Assembly: GCF_001306035.1 (NCBI RefSeq)
Contig: NZ_LGCM01000033.1
Location: 1-52,633, forward strand
DNA from: Levilinea saccharolytica
Lineage (GTDB): Bacteria; Chloroflexota; Anaerolineae; Anaerolineales; Anaerolineaceae
Reading direction: 5' to 3'
Length of the DNA stretch: 52,633 nt
The position numbers and the translations under genes are program-made. Position 1 is the stretch's first letter; the number at the start of each line of letters is the position of its first letter. The notes under the pieces were generated by a model. The model saw nothing but the letters and a program-made list of their open reading frames with translations, was not told the origin of the DNA and did not search any database. Of this stretch, positions 24,290 through 31,394 are shown in pieces.

Positions 24290-26115
24290 AAACCGTACTC
24301 CTCGCCCCACTCGACCCCGTGCACGACAACGCTGTCAAGCTGCTCAAACGCAGGCTGGACGAAGCCGGCTATCAGGCCCTCACCATGCCCCCCGGCACCA
24401 CCGTGGAAGAAGTGGTGGAAAAGGCTCTCGCCGTTCATCCCGCCGCCATTCTGGTCAGCCGCACCCTCGGCTATAAGGTCGCCGAAACGCTCGGCCAATT
24501 GGTGGACCTGGCCGAAGCCTCCGGCCTGCGTGAAACCACCCGCCTGGGCGTGGGCGGCATGGCCATCACCAAAGAAACCGGCGCCGAGCTGGGCTTTGAC
24601 GGCACTTTTGTCGGCGCTTTGAATATTAAAGAAGTGATTGCCTTCATCGAAGGCCGCCAGGGTGTGCTGGAAGAAGATCACAGCGCCCAGGTGCAGCGTC
24701 CCAAACCCGATGTCGTTGCCGGGCATACCTACGCCTGGAAAGACCGCAAAATCGAAGCCCTGCTGGATACCATCACCGACCAGATTTTGGACTGGACGAA
24801 AGGCAAAACCAGCGACGGCATCCAGCGCGCCCTCATCCGCACCGAAATGCTGGAGGCCGGGGTGGCCCACCGCGCATCCCCCCAATCTCCAGTCCGCCAG
24901 CGCCTCTTAGAAAAATACCTCTCCTTCTGCGATGCAGAAATCCAGGCCGCCTATCAGGAGGGTAAACTTCCCTCAGGCGTCCGGCCTTTGGATCAAGCCG
25001 AAATTGACCGTCTGCCTGAACGCCTGGCTGGAGGACATTTTGAATTCCAGCCCCTCCGCCATGTGGGCGACAAGCCCCTCTTCTTCGCCCAATACGGAAC
25101 CGGCTGCCCGGTGATGGACGTGGTCCACATCAAAACCACCGAAGCCTGGGGCGCAGACGGCGTGCTGCATTTCGACCCCTCCTGGGGCGCCCAGCGCGAA
25201 GGCCTGCTGCAAGGTCATCTCACCCATGAACACGACGGCACCATCCTGACCCTGGAAAACTTGAGCTTCATCCGTCAGCACATGGAAGCCCCCACCCTGT
25301 GGAACGTGCGCGGCCACCGCGGTCTCAACACCCCCGAAACCCAGGTGCTGGCCCATGCCGCGGGTGCTGACCTGCTGAAAATCAACATCCCTTACGGCGG
25401 CACCGCCGGCGGCACAGACCCCGAACGCCTCACCGTGGATGGTGTTTTCGCCCTGCGGCTGGCCGCCCAATACGGCCTGCCCTTTGACATCCCCGGCAAC
25501 GACGAACTCAGCGGCGTTCCGCCCCACAAGACCTTCGCCGGCCTGCTCATCATGATGATGCTCGGCCTCAAGCTGGGCGCGCGCCCCATTCCCAAGCCCC
25601 TGCTGTGCTACTCGCCCCACATGACCATCTACGGCCACATGGATGACAACATGGTGGATATGAACGTGGCCAAGCTGGCCGTCTGGCAGGAGATCGTGGA
25701 TACCCCTGTCTGGCCGGGAGAGCCCGTCGGCTTCATGACCCACACCCCCGACCGTGTACAGTCCGCCGTCACCACCGCCAACCACGCTGCTCTGGCTGCC
25801 AGCATGGGCGTGTCGGCCATGACCTTCGCCTCCTCCGATGAGGCCTATTCCAAAGGCCCCATCTCCGTTCCCGCCCGCGTAGACACCCTGCGGGCTGTGC
25901 GCGAGAGTCTGCGCTTCCTCGGCAGTGCCCACTTCCAGCCCACCCCCGCCGCCCAGCGCATGCAGGCCCAGCTCCACCTGGGCATCACCGCCGTCTTGGA
26001 AAAAATCGCCCAGCGCGGAGATTTCGTCGCATCCATCTACGAAGGACTGCTCGGCGACCAGGAAGACGGCCTCTACCCCGGCCGCACAGGCCGCGGAACC
26101 GTCCGCGCCGAATAA
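24286..26115 (+). CDS. Adenosylcobalamin/PLP aminomutase-like enzyme, B12 domain first
   Basis: A 609-residue protein. Residues 1-125 form a B12-binding Rossmann domain like KamE/OraE: LAPLDPVHDNAVKLL with His13 in place of the cobalt-ligating His, LVSRTLGYKVAE with Lys64 aligned to the KamE lysine that holds PLP in the resting state, and LGVGGMA. Residues about 145-580 resemble the KamD/OraE barrel: GADGVLHFDP, then LLQGHLTHEHDGTILTLEN matching the region in KamD with the pattern G-G-T-x-x-T-x-E-N. Such enzymes move an amino group between adjacent carbons of D-ornithine or lysine. The domain order (B12 domain before barrel) is reversed from OraE. The B12 motif DxHxxG is degenerate (P-V-H-D-N-A). 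The substrate is unknown. Confidence 0.72.
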   Translation: MKTVLLAPLDPVHDNAVKLLKRRLDEAGYQALTMPPGTTVEEVVEKALAVHPAAILVSRTLGYKVAETLGQLVDLAEASGLRETTRLGVGGMAITKETGAELGFDGTFVGALNIKEVIAFIEGRQGVLEEDHSAQVQRPKPDVVAGHTYAWKDRKIEALLDTITDQILDWTKGKTSDGIQRALIRTEMLEAGVAHRASPQSPVRQRLLEKYLSFCDAEIQAAYQEGKLPSGVRPLDQAEIDRLPERLAGGHFEFQPLRHVGDKPLFFAQYGTGCPVMDVVHIKTTEAWGADGVLHFDPSWGAQREGLLQGHLTHEHDGTILTLENLSFIRQHMEAPTLWNVRGHRGLNTPETQVLAHAAGADLLKINIPYGGTAGGTDPERLTVDGVFALRLAAQYGLPFDIPGNDELSGVPPHKTFAGLLIMMMLGLKLGARPIPKPLLCYSPHMTIYGHMDDNMVDMNVAKLAVWQEIVDTPVWPGEPVGFMTHTPDRVQSAVTTANHAALAASMGVSAMTFASSDEAYSKGPISVPARVDTLRAVRESLRFLGSAHFQPTPAAQRMQAQLHLGITAVLEKIAQRGDFVASIYEGLLGDQEDGLYPGRTGRGTVRAE

Positions 26116-26138
26116 CCCGTACGCTCGAAAGGCCAGCC

Positions 26139-27197
26139 GTGCAGACCATCAGTTTTGCAGGCACCGCAAAAAACACCGGCAAAACCACCACCGCCCTTCA
26201 CATGGTGGAGCGCTGCCACGCGCGCGGTCTGCGGCTGGCCCTTACCAGCATCGGCTATGACGGTGAAATCAAAGACAACGTCACCGGCCTGCCCAAACCG
26301 CGTTACGTGCTTCAGCCCGGCGATTGGGTAGCCACTGCCGAAAAATGCCTCAAAACTGGTACAGCCGGCTACCACATCCATCACACATCCTCCATTTACA
26401 CCGTCCTGGGCCGCATCGTTTTCGTGGAAATCACCTCCCCGGGTCTGGTGGTTTTGGCGGGCCCCAACCGCCGCACAGATTTGGAACAGGTCTTAGCAGA
26501 TTTTCGCCGCATCGGGGTGGACTGGGTGCTGGTGGACGGCGCCCTCAACCGCCTGGCCCCCATGATCTGCACCGGCGGGCTGGTGCTCTCCACCGGCGCA
26601 GCCTTCACCGAAGATATCCCCACCCTGGCCGAACATGCCCGCGCCCTGTGCGCCATGTTCCAATTTCCCCTCTCGTCCCTGCCGCCCACAGCGGCCGTTA
26701 CCCTATCCCTCCCCAACAGCGACCAGGAAATAAAGCTGGACAGCGGCTCTTTGCTGAGCCAAGCCGCCTTTCAAGCGCTGGAGGCCGCCGCAGAAGCCGC
26801 CCCACCCCAGCACGTACGCATCCCCGACGCCTGCCATCCAGCCTGCTTGCTGGACCTTCTCACCCGCAAGCCCGCCTTATGCCAGGCGCAATGGGTGTTT
26901 GGCAGCCCCCTCAAGCTGCTTGCCTCCGGCGACCCGCGCCTTTGGGAAGCAGTTTGGGCGCGCCTCCAGCATCCCCCGCAGTATTTCGAAACTCTGCCCC
27001 TGCGCTGCCTCACCCTCAACCCCTTTTACCCCTCGTACCACGCTGCCACATGGAGCTACAGCGAGAAATTCCTGGATGCTAACGCCTTGCTAACTGCGGT
27101 CCGCGCCCAGGTGACGGCCGTCCCCGTGCTTAACCTGCGCCAGCCGCCCATCCCCGACCTACTCGACCTGCTGACCCCCTCGTGCACCCCCTCCTAA
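26139..27197 (+). CDS. P-loop NTPase, candidate aminomutase reactivation factor
   Basis: A 352-residue protein starting at GTG (26139), with AAAGG upstream. Walker A lies at the N-terminus: GTAKNTGKTTTAL (Gly8 to Thr16), a form seen in MobB/CobQ-like or SIMIBI-type NTPases. It continues with ALTSIGYDGE, GPNRRTDLEQVL and WVLVDGALNRLAPM, where the Asp of VLVDGA is a possible Walker B. The C-terminal third is not conserved to my eye. Lysine 5,6-aminomutase clusters encode reactivating proteins (KamB/KamC) near the enzyme; position and an ATPase fold make a similar job reasonable here. That is inference: I do not recognise direct sequence identity. Confidence 0.6.
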   Translation: MQTISFAGTAKNTGKTTTALHMVERCHARGLRLALTSIGYDGEIKDNVTGLPKPRYVLQPGDWVATAEKCLKTGTAGYHIHHTSSIYTVLGRIVFVEITSPGLVVLAGPNRRTDLEQVLADFRRIGVDWVLVDGALNRLAPMICTGGLVLSTGAAFTEDIPTLAEHARALCAMFQFPLSSLPPTAAVTLSLPNSDQEIKLDSGSLLSQAAFQALEAAAEAAPPQHVRIPDACHPACLLDLLTRKPALCQAQWVFGSPLKLLASGDPRLWEAVWARLQHPPQYFETLPLRCLTLNPFYPSYHAATWSYSEKFLDANALLTAVRAQVTAVPVLNLRQPPIPDLLDLLTPSCTPS

Positions 27198-27206
27198 GGA
27201 GTTCCC

Positions 27207-27662
27207 ATGCCCGATCCCTATGCCAATCAGTTATTCAGCACCTCCGGCACACCCTGTGTCGAAAAAACCCCCGTCACCGGTGTGATCAACTGCACCCTCC
27301 ACGCCCGTTCCGAACGCCGCGGTTTGGAATTGGCCGCTTTTCCTTCGCGCGCCCTGCTGAAAAATGAAATCCACGAGCTGATCCTCACCGCCGAAGAGTG
27401 TGGCCCCGGCAAAACCGTCAATCAAATTGCCTACCTGGGATTTTTTGAAATCCAGCAAGGCGGCATCCTGTGGGTCGGCGACCGCGTAACCCTCAACGGT
27501 GAAACCATCGGCGTGCTCGCGGGTTACGATCTCACCCACTTCCCCAACCATTTCAATATCGTCATCAAAGCCCCGGCCCCGCTGAAAACGGGTCTCGAAT
27601 CCGGCGTTCACCCCGGCGATACCGTGGCTTTCATATTTGAGAAACCCGAATCCCAATCCTGA
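27207..27662 (+). CDS. Conserved-looking 151-residue protein of unknown function
   Basis: It follows the P-loop gene by 9 nt, with AAGGAG in the gap. The sequence is beta-rich (GVINCTLHARSERRGLELAAF, KNEIHELILTAEECGPGKTV, NIVIKAPAPL, GDTVAFIFE) and suggests a small barrel, for example a binding or cupin-like fold, without clear metal ligands. Its size and place recall the small OrtA subunit of ornithine degradation clusters, but I see no convincing similarity and no OrtB partner follows. Translation is tightly packed with the next gene, whose RBS overlaps this stop codon. Function not assigned. Confidence 0.65.
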   Translation: MPDPYANQLFSTSGTPCVEKTPVTGVINCTLHARSERRGLELAAFPSRALLKNEIHELILTAEECGPGKTVNQIAYLGFFEIQQGGILWVGDRVTLNGETIGVLAGYDLTHFPNHFNIVIKAPAPLKTGLESGVHPGDTVAFIFEKPESQS

Positions 27663-27674
27663 GGAGCCACTACC

Positions 27675-28583
27675 GTGGAATCAAAAATCAAAGTTACCGT
27701 AATGGGCTGCGGCCATGTGGGGCAGTATTCCGCCCGCGCAACCCAGCTTGCCCCCGATATGGAGCTGACCGGCATCATCGAAATGGGCTGCCGGCTGGAT
27801 GAGATCCGCTGCATGTTCAGCGGTATCCCTGTGGTGGAATCCGTTGAAGAACTCCCCGAAAAACCGGATGTCGTCATCCTTGGCGTTCCCTCCCGCACTG
27901 TCATCGAAACTGCCCCCAAACTGCTGGCAGCCGGAATCCGCACCGTGGACGCTTTCGACATGCACGGCGATCCCTTCCTGAATCTGCGCGAGACCCTCGG
28001 CCCCATCGCCCGTGAAAACGGCTCCGCCGCCATCATGGGCGCGGGCGTAGACCCCGGTGTCAGCACCATCATCCGCTCCATCTTCGAGATGTGGGCTCCC
28101 ACCGGTCTGACGTATGTCACCTACGGCCCTGGCATGAGTATGGGCCACACCGTCGCCGCCAAATCCTATGCGGGCGTGCGCAACGCCCTCTCCATCACCC
28201 GCCCCGGCGACCCTGGCTGCCATAAGCGCGACCTCTATCTAGAAATTGCCCCCGGCTTTGAGTTTGAAGAAGTCAAAGGCCGCGTGTTAGCCGACCCTTA
28301 TTTCAACCATGATGATGTGCGCGTCTTCCAGGTGGAAGATGTCAATCCGCTGATTGATATGGGCCACGCCATCCAGATTCACCGCAAAGGCGGCGCCTCT
28401 GGCATTGACAACCAGCTCCTCAGCTTTGAAACCACCTTCCACAACCCCGCCTCCACCGCCCAGGTCATGGTTTCGGCCGCCCGCGCCGTCACCCGCCTGC
28501 AGCCCGGCGCCTACACGATGATGGAAGTTCCCCCCTTAATGTACCTGCTCGAAGGCGAGCGGCTGCTCAAGCGCTTGTTCTAA
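27675..28583 (+). CDS. Diaminopimelate-dehydrogenase-like NAD(P)-dependent oxidoreductase
   Basis: A 302-residue protein starting at GTG (27675), GAGGAG upstream. The N-terminal Rossmann motif is VMGCGHVGQYSA (GxGxxG at 11-16). It then tracks meso-diaminopimelate D-dehydrogenase (Ddh) by eye: VDAFDMHGDP for VDTYDNH, GAGVDPGVST for GWDPGM, YGPGMSMGHT for WGPGLSQGHS, CHKRDLYLE, and YTMMEVPPLM near the end. Ddh oxidatively deaminates the D-centre of meso-DAP. Ornithine and lysine fermentation also use a dehydrogenase on the diamino acid made by the aminomutase, so I infer it deaminates the aminomutase product. It is the last gene of the operon, before a terminator. Confidence 0.72.
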   Translation: MESKIKVTVMGCGHVGQYSARATQLAPDMELTGIIEMGCRLDEIRCMFSGIPVVESVEELPEKPDVVILGVPSRTVIETAPKLLAAGIRTVDAFDMHGDPFLNLRETLGPIARENGSAAIMGAGVDPGVSTIIRSIFEMWAPTGLTYVTYGPGMSMGHTVAAKSYAGVRNALSITRPGDPGCHKRDLYLEIAPGFEFEEVKGRVLADPYFNHDDVRVFQVEDVNPLIDMGHAIQIHRKGGASGIDNQLLSFETTFHNPASTAQVMVSAARAVTRLQPGAYTMMEVPPLMYLLEGERLLKRLF

Positions 28584-28604
28584 CCCTTAAACCCAGCCGT
28601 CAAA

Positions 28605-28638
28605 AAAAGGCTGTCCGAAACCACCCGGACAGCCTTTT
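28605..28638. terminator. Bidirectional terminator of the catabolic operon
   Basis: AAAAGGCTGTCCG and CGGACAGCCTTTT pair perfectly over 13 bp with an 8-nt loop, with A-tract before and T-tract after. It lies between the dehydrogenase gene and the convergent regulator gene and serves both. Confidence 0.92.
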
Positions 28639-28654
28639 CGCGTTTCTAGCAGGT

Positions 28655-29293
28655 CTATTCAGCGTCTTCTTCACCAGGTTTGCCTTGCAGGGTCACCGTG
28701 TGAAATTCAACTGGCCGCTCCGTCTCATCGTAGCCGCTGATCACAATGATCAGTGTAGCCACATTCGGCCCATTATTTCGCCAGCGGTGGGTCATCTGCG
28801 CGGCAAAGATCAAGGTATCGCCAGCCGAAAGCGTGTACACATCCTGCCCCACCTCGTATTCCACCGTGCCCCGCAAGCAAAACACAAATTCGTGCCCCCC
28901 GTGCACAATTCCAAATGATCCGCTGCTGCCGCCCGTCTCCAGCGTCAATGCAAAAGCCTCCATGCGGCCCGCAAAGTTTTCGCTGCCCAGCCCTTCCCAC
29001 AAACCCCGCAGGAACGGCAGCCGCGAACGCTGCGAGGCCCTGCAGTACACCACCGGCTGACGTTGTGATTCGATGCGGAAGAAGGCGGTGATGGGCACTT
29101 CCAACGCCCCTGCCAGCTTGTTCAGCGTGCTCACCGAAGGAGAAGTCAGGCCCCGTTCAATCATGCTCAACGCGTTGGCTGAAAGTCCGCTCAAACGAGC
29201 CAGCTCGCGCATGGAGATCTTGCGCTCTTCCCGCAGCCTGCGCAGCTGCATTCCCACGTCCACCGATGCTGCCTCTCGATCCATTAATTCCAT
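28655..29293 (-). CDS. XRE-family regulator with C-terminal cupin
   Basis: A 212-residue regulator: helix-turn-helix at about 17-70 (LRRLREERKISMRELARLSG, LSANALSMIERGLTSPSVSTL) and a cupin_2 domain at about 130-200 (GGHEFVFCLRGTVEYEVG, LSAGDTLIFAAQMTHRWRN). This architecture is common in regulators of amine, amino acid or sugar-acid metabolism, where the cupin senses a small molecule. The start at 29293 has GGAGG 6 nt upstream. It is convergent with the aminomutase operon and lies 36 nt downstream of the YdcF-like gene on the same strand, so the two may be cotranscribed. Targets are unknown. Confidence 0.88.
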   Translation of the reverse strand: MELMDREAASVDVGMQLRRLREERKISMRELARLSGLSANALSMIERGLTSPSVSTLNKLAGALEVPITAFFRIESQRQPVVYCRASQRSRLPFLRGLWEGLGSENFAGRMEAFALTLETGGSSGSFGIVHGGHEFVFCLRGTVEYEVGQDVYTLSAGDTLIFAAQMTHRWRNNGPNVATLIIVISGYDETERPVEFHTVTLQGKPGEEDAE

Positions 29294-29329
29294 CCTCAGC
29301 CTCCATTTCGCCGCGCACCGCGCAGCCGG

Positions 29330-30121
29330 TTACAACCATCCTCTTAGCCGGTAAACCCACATACCGATATATTCCTTCAGCGAGTTCGTCGTTAATCCCA
29401 GATCGCTCGCATTGGGCATGAGGTAAATCAAACGGTTCGCAATCGAGCCGTTATGCAGGTCGTCCCACCCTTTCTGGGTCACCTTAAAATCCACCGGCGC
29501 CGGGGTCACCTGCATACCCTGCTTTTCAAACAGCGCCAGCGCCCGCGGCATGTGCGACGCCGAGGTCACCAAAAGAATACGCTGCACGCCCATCTCTTTC
29601 AGCATTTCGCAGGAATACAGCGCGTCTTCGTAGGTATTTTGCGAGCGTCCTTGCAGCAAAAGCCGCTCCTCCGGCACACCCAAAAGGTCCAACAGCGCGC
29701 CCATATCCGCCGCCGGATTACTGGTCTGGCCTGTCATCCAGGTGGTTCCCCCGCTGATGAGGATCCGTTCCGCCTTGCCCTGCTGGTACAGATACGCCGC
29801 GTAAACAATCCGATCCCCCGCCCCGTTCAGCTCCACCATCGGCCTGGGCGGTTCCGGCGGTTCGGTGCCCCCACCCAACAGCACAATCACCTCGGCGTTT
29901 GGCATTTCCGCAGGCGGTAAATGTTTCCACTCCAGGTTTTTTGTCAGACTGTAAGACACCCAGCGGTTGCCGCCCAAGAACAGCACCGCCAGCGCACCAA
30001 TCAGCACAGCTCGCTGCCAGCCAGGGTGTTTTCGCAGGAGCAAAGCCGCCGCCACCAACAAAACCACCAGCCCCAGCGGGTATACAAAAGGCGGTAAAAA
30101 TTTCGAAAGAAAAACAAACAT
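29330..30121 (-). CDS. YdcF/ElyC-like DUF218 membrane protein
   Basis: A 263-residue protein with two N-terminal transmembrane segments (FVYPLGLVVLLVAAALLL and AVLIGALAVLFLGG). The DUF218 domain follows: EVIVLLGGGTEPP, GDRIVYAAYLYQQGKAERILISGG, QGRSQNTYEDALYSCEML and ILLVTSASHMPRALALFEKQG. ElyC and SanA relatives act in envelope or peptidoglycan precursor homeostasis; the molecular activity is unsettled. The ATG has AAGGATG upstream and an extended -10 (TGT-TAGAAT, minus strand 30165-30157), which may be its promoter. Confidence 0.86.
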   Translation of the reverse strand: MFVFLSKFLPPFVYPLGLVVLLVAAALLLRKHPGWQRAVLIGALAVLFLGGNRWVSYSLTKNLEWKHLPPAEMPNAEVIVLLGGGTEPPEPPRPMVELNGAGDRIVYAAYLYQQGKAERILISGGTTWMTGQTSNPAADMGALLDLLGVPEERLLLQGRSQNTYEDALYSCEMLKEMGVQRILLVTSASHMPRALALFEKQGMQVTPAPVDFKVTQKGWDDLHNGSIANRLIYLMPNASDLGLTTNSLKEYIGMWVYRLRGWL

Positions 30122-30274
30122 GGCATCCTTCTTGAATTCACCAGTTCAGAGCTTAAATTCTAACACATCCCCCAAGGCATTTCTGAGCGCGGAAAAAACC
30201 CAGCCCGTCCGTCAAAGAACCTTAAATTTTTCACCAAACTGTTCCCCTTGCCCTTTTCGCTTGTGCGCACAATC

Positions 30275-30283
30275 TGGTATAAT
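30275..30283 (+). promoter_or_regulatory. Extended -10 promoter of the tRNA gene
   Basis: TGG-TATAAT (30275-30283) lies 12 nt before the mature tRNA 5' end. The -35 region is poor, so the extended -10 probably suffices. Confidence 0.65.
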
Positions 30284-30295
30284 ACCTTTGTTCAT

Positions 30296-30367
30296 GCGGG
30301 TGTAGTTCAGTGGTAGAACGCTTGCTTCCCAAGCAAGATATCGTGGGTTCGAATCCCATCACCCGCT
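30296..30367 (+). tRNA. tRNA-Gly (anticodon CCC)
   Basis: A full cloverleaf can be drawn. The acceptor is GCGGGTG / CACCCGC with discriminator T, as usual for tRNA-Gly. The D-arm includes AGTTCAGTGGTAGA. The anticodon stem is CTTGC / GCAAG with loop TTCCCAA, and the T-arm is GTGGG-TTCGAAT-CCCAT. The CCA end is not encoded. The gene is followed by a terminator. Confidence 0.96.
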
Positions 30368-30380
30368 CAAACATCTCCCC

Positions 30381-30427
30381 CAGAACGGATTGCCCTTTCC
30401 ATCGGAAGGTGGCAGTCTGTTTTTTTA
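30381..30427 (+). terminator. Terminator after tRNA-Gly
   Basis: An imperfect stem (GGATTGCC...CTTTCC with GGAAGG...GGCAGTCT, some G-T pairs) ends in a run of seven T's, a classical intrinsic terminator. Confidence 0.82.
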
Positions 30428-30517
30428 ATTTGCGCTTTACAGATTTGTTATTTTAGCCCATATTCGGAATGATTATGGGGCGATTATGTTAAAATGCAAA
30501 TTAGAAGGATTATACTC

Positions 30518-30898
30518 ATGCCCAAACCTATCACCATTCTCTATGTTGAAGATAATTTTGAAAACCGCATGTTGGTGCGGCGGCTGCTGACGGTTGAAGG
30601 GTACGAGATTGTCGAAGCAGAGAACGCTCACAAAGCCCTGGCAATCATCCCTTCCATCGAGCCGGATTTAATCCTCATGGATATGAACATGCCAGATATT
30701 GACGGCTACACGTTGACCGCCCAGCTCAAGGAAATTCCCAAGCTGGCCGCCGTGCCCATTATTGCCATCACCGCCAACGTCATGCGCGGCGATCGCGAAA
30801 AAACCATGCAGGCGGGCTGCGACGGCTATATCGAAAAACCCATTAATGTGGATAAGTTCACCGAACAGGTAGAACGATTCTTGCACGGTGTTAAGTAG
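30518..30898 (+). CDS. Single-domain response regulator (receiver only)
   Basis: A 126-residue stand-alone REC protein: acidic pair in YVEDN, phospho-acceptor Asp55 in LILMDMNMPDIDG, T in ITANV and K in YIEKP. The sequence is closest in style to DivK/CheY-type receivers that relay phosphate rather than bind DNA. The start at 30518 is preferred over 30494 because AGAAGGA lies about 9 nt upstream and the product then starts at the first strand. It opens a 20-kb same-strand run of signalling genes and could receive phosphate from the hybrid kinase at its far end. Confidence 0.92.
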   Translation: MPKPITILYVEDNFENRMLVRRLLTVEGYEIVEAENAHKALAIIPSIEPDLILMDMNMPDIDGYTLTAQLKEIPKLAAVPIIAITANVMRGDREKTMQAGCDGYIEKPINVDKFTEQVERFLHGVK

Positions 30899-30929
30899 GC
30901 TGGAACCGAGATAAGGGTACAAACAACCA

Positions 30930-31382
30930 ATGTCTGAAAACGAAACCCCTTCCGACGCTCTGCGGCAAAATCGAAAACCCATCAATCTCAAAGAGATCAC
31001 GGTTCTCGTCGTTGAGGACAATGTATCCAACTTTGTCCTGATTGCGCGCCTCTTAGGCTTCCTCGGCATCCACTGCGAATGGAAGACTTCGGGCTACGAA
31101 GTCGTGGAGTATGCCGACACCCTCCCCCGCGTGGATCTCATCCTCATGGACATCCGCCTACCCTACGAAGACGGCTACGGCGCACACGCGAAAATTCGCC
31201 AATCCGGCCGCTTCAAAGATGTCCCTGTCATTGCCGTCACCGCCGAAGCCAGTATTGAACAGATTAATAAAGCCCGCAAAGCCGGGTTTGACGGCTTCAT
31301 CGGTAAACCCCTTGATCCGGATCGTTTTCCGGATCAGATTAAACGCATTTTGTCTGGCGAACCCGTTTGGGAAATGGGCTAA
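30930..31382 (+). CDS. Single-domain response regulator (second receiver)
   Basis: A 150-residue receiver with a 20-residue N-terminal extension: VVEDN, Asp74 in LILMDIRLPYEDG, VTAEA and FIGKPLD. There is no output domain. It begins 31 nt after the first receiver gene and its stop codon overlaps the RBS of the large sensor gene. Two stand-alone receivers next to sensors lacking kinase domains suggests a phosphorelay in which the parts are on separate proteins. Confidence 0.92.
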   Translation: MSENETPSDALRQNRKPINLKEITVLVVEDNVSNFVLIARLLGFLGIHCEWKTSGYEVVEYADTLPRVDLILMDIRLPYEDGYGAHAKIRQSGRFKDVPVIAVTAEASIEQINKARKAGFDGFIGKPLDPDRFPDQIKRILSGEPVWEMG

Positions 31383-31394
31383 GGAGAGCTTGGT

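Noticed and set aside
27207-27662. OrtA subunit of 2-amino-4-oxopentanoate thiolase
   Set aside because: Size and context tempt, but no sequence resemblance was convincing and no OrtB follows; the fold II enzyme at 47936 has threonine synthase motifs and lies far away.
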